Source: Saltatorellus ferox
Lineage (GTDB): Bacteria > Planctomycetota > UBA1135 > GCA-002686595
Length of the DNA: 64,000 bases
Direction of reading: 5' to 3'
Assembly: GCA_007751475.1 (NCBI GenBank)
Contig: CP036434.1
Span: forward strand, 3,911,524 to 3,975,523
A model generated the notes under the pieces. That model saw only the letters and a list, made by a program, of their open reading frames with translations, was not told the DNA's origin and did not search any database. This document shows, one piece after another, positions 63,903-64,000 of the stretch; the first letter of the stretch is position 1; each line of letters begins with the position of its first letter. Made by a program: the position numbers and the translations under genes.

Positions 63903-64000
63903 GATAGCGGGGAAACGTCCTCCTACGAGCCGCGCGCCCGATGTTATCGCCCGATCACGAGCGCTACGAATCCTGAACGATCGCCCGGCACCAGGCCTGA

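Overview
The window is high-GC (roughly two thirds G+C by eye), gene-dense bacterial chromosome. It most resembles a member of the Planctomycetota, probably one of the large-genome marine lineages. This is inferred from gene content only: a TIGR02999-type ECF-like sigma factor beside Pkn-type kinases, secreted HEAT-repeat proteins with Gly/Pro/Ser-rich leaders, an ASPIC/UnbV FG-GAP lipoprotein, a secreted domain ending in a single CxxCH haem site, and pseudopilin-like proteins. No rRNA, tRNA or CRISPR array was found.

Region 1 (about 1-22 kb) is accessory and the most unusual part. It holds four members of a large membrane-anchored or secreted protein family made of beta-sandwich (carboxypeptidase-regulatory-like) repeats. 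Three share an IAHTHxG motif, and the fourth is cut by the window start. One copy is split by an IS256-type element with a perfect 9-bp target duplication; removing the element restores a 718-codon frame. Two copies lie immediately downstream of a small exported protein. One of these ends a compact four-gene operon (13304 to 9681, minus strand). A SWIM/SNF2 helicase and decayed pieces resembling its C-terminus lie among them. A dedicated Hsp70 operon follows: GrpE-like, DnaK-like, a 710-aa unknown, and a J-like protein with TPE where HPD should be.

Region 2 (22-25.6 kb) contains a clear cobalamin riboswitch on the minus strand. It reads into a secreted protein that looks like a beta-propeller, with no transporter or B12 biosynthesis gene nearby. 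A CvpA-like gene lies upstream of it, behind a strong hairpin terminator.

Region 3 (25.7-34.1 kb) is a signalling block: an acidic hypothetical protein, two membrane Ser/Thr kinase-like proteins (the second with an atypical catalytic loop and a TPR-like tail), a convergent ECF-like sigma factor, and a GyrI-like lipoprotein in the sigma factor's operon. A small Cys-containing protein and a histidine phosphatase follow.

Region 4 (34.4-44 kb) has the three-subunit succinate dehydrogenase/fumarate reductase operon (sdhCAB), a soluble histidine kinase, and two secreted HEAT-repeat paralogues separated by a textbook terminator.

Region 5 (44-64 kb) mixes housekeeping and envelope genes. These are a secreted CxxCH protein; a purM-led operon ending in a membrane-fused spermidine-synthase-like protein; dxr-rseP-UbiA-like; a CCA/poly(A) polymerase; a pseudopilin-like protein; and a TolC - HEAT - FG-GAP/UnbV lipoprotein operon.
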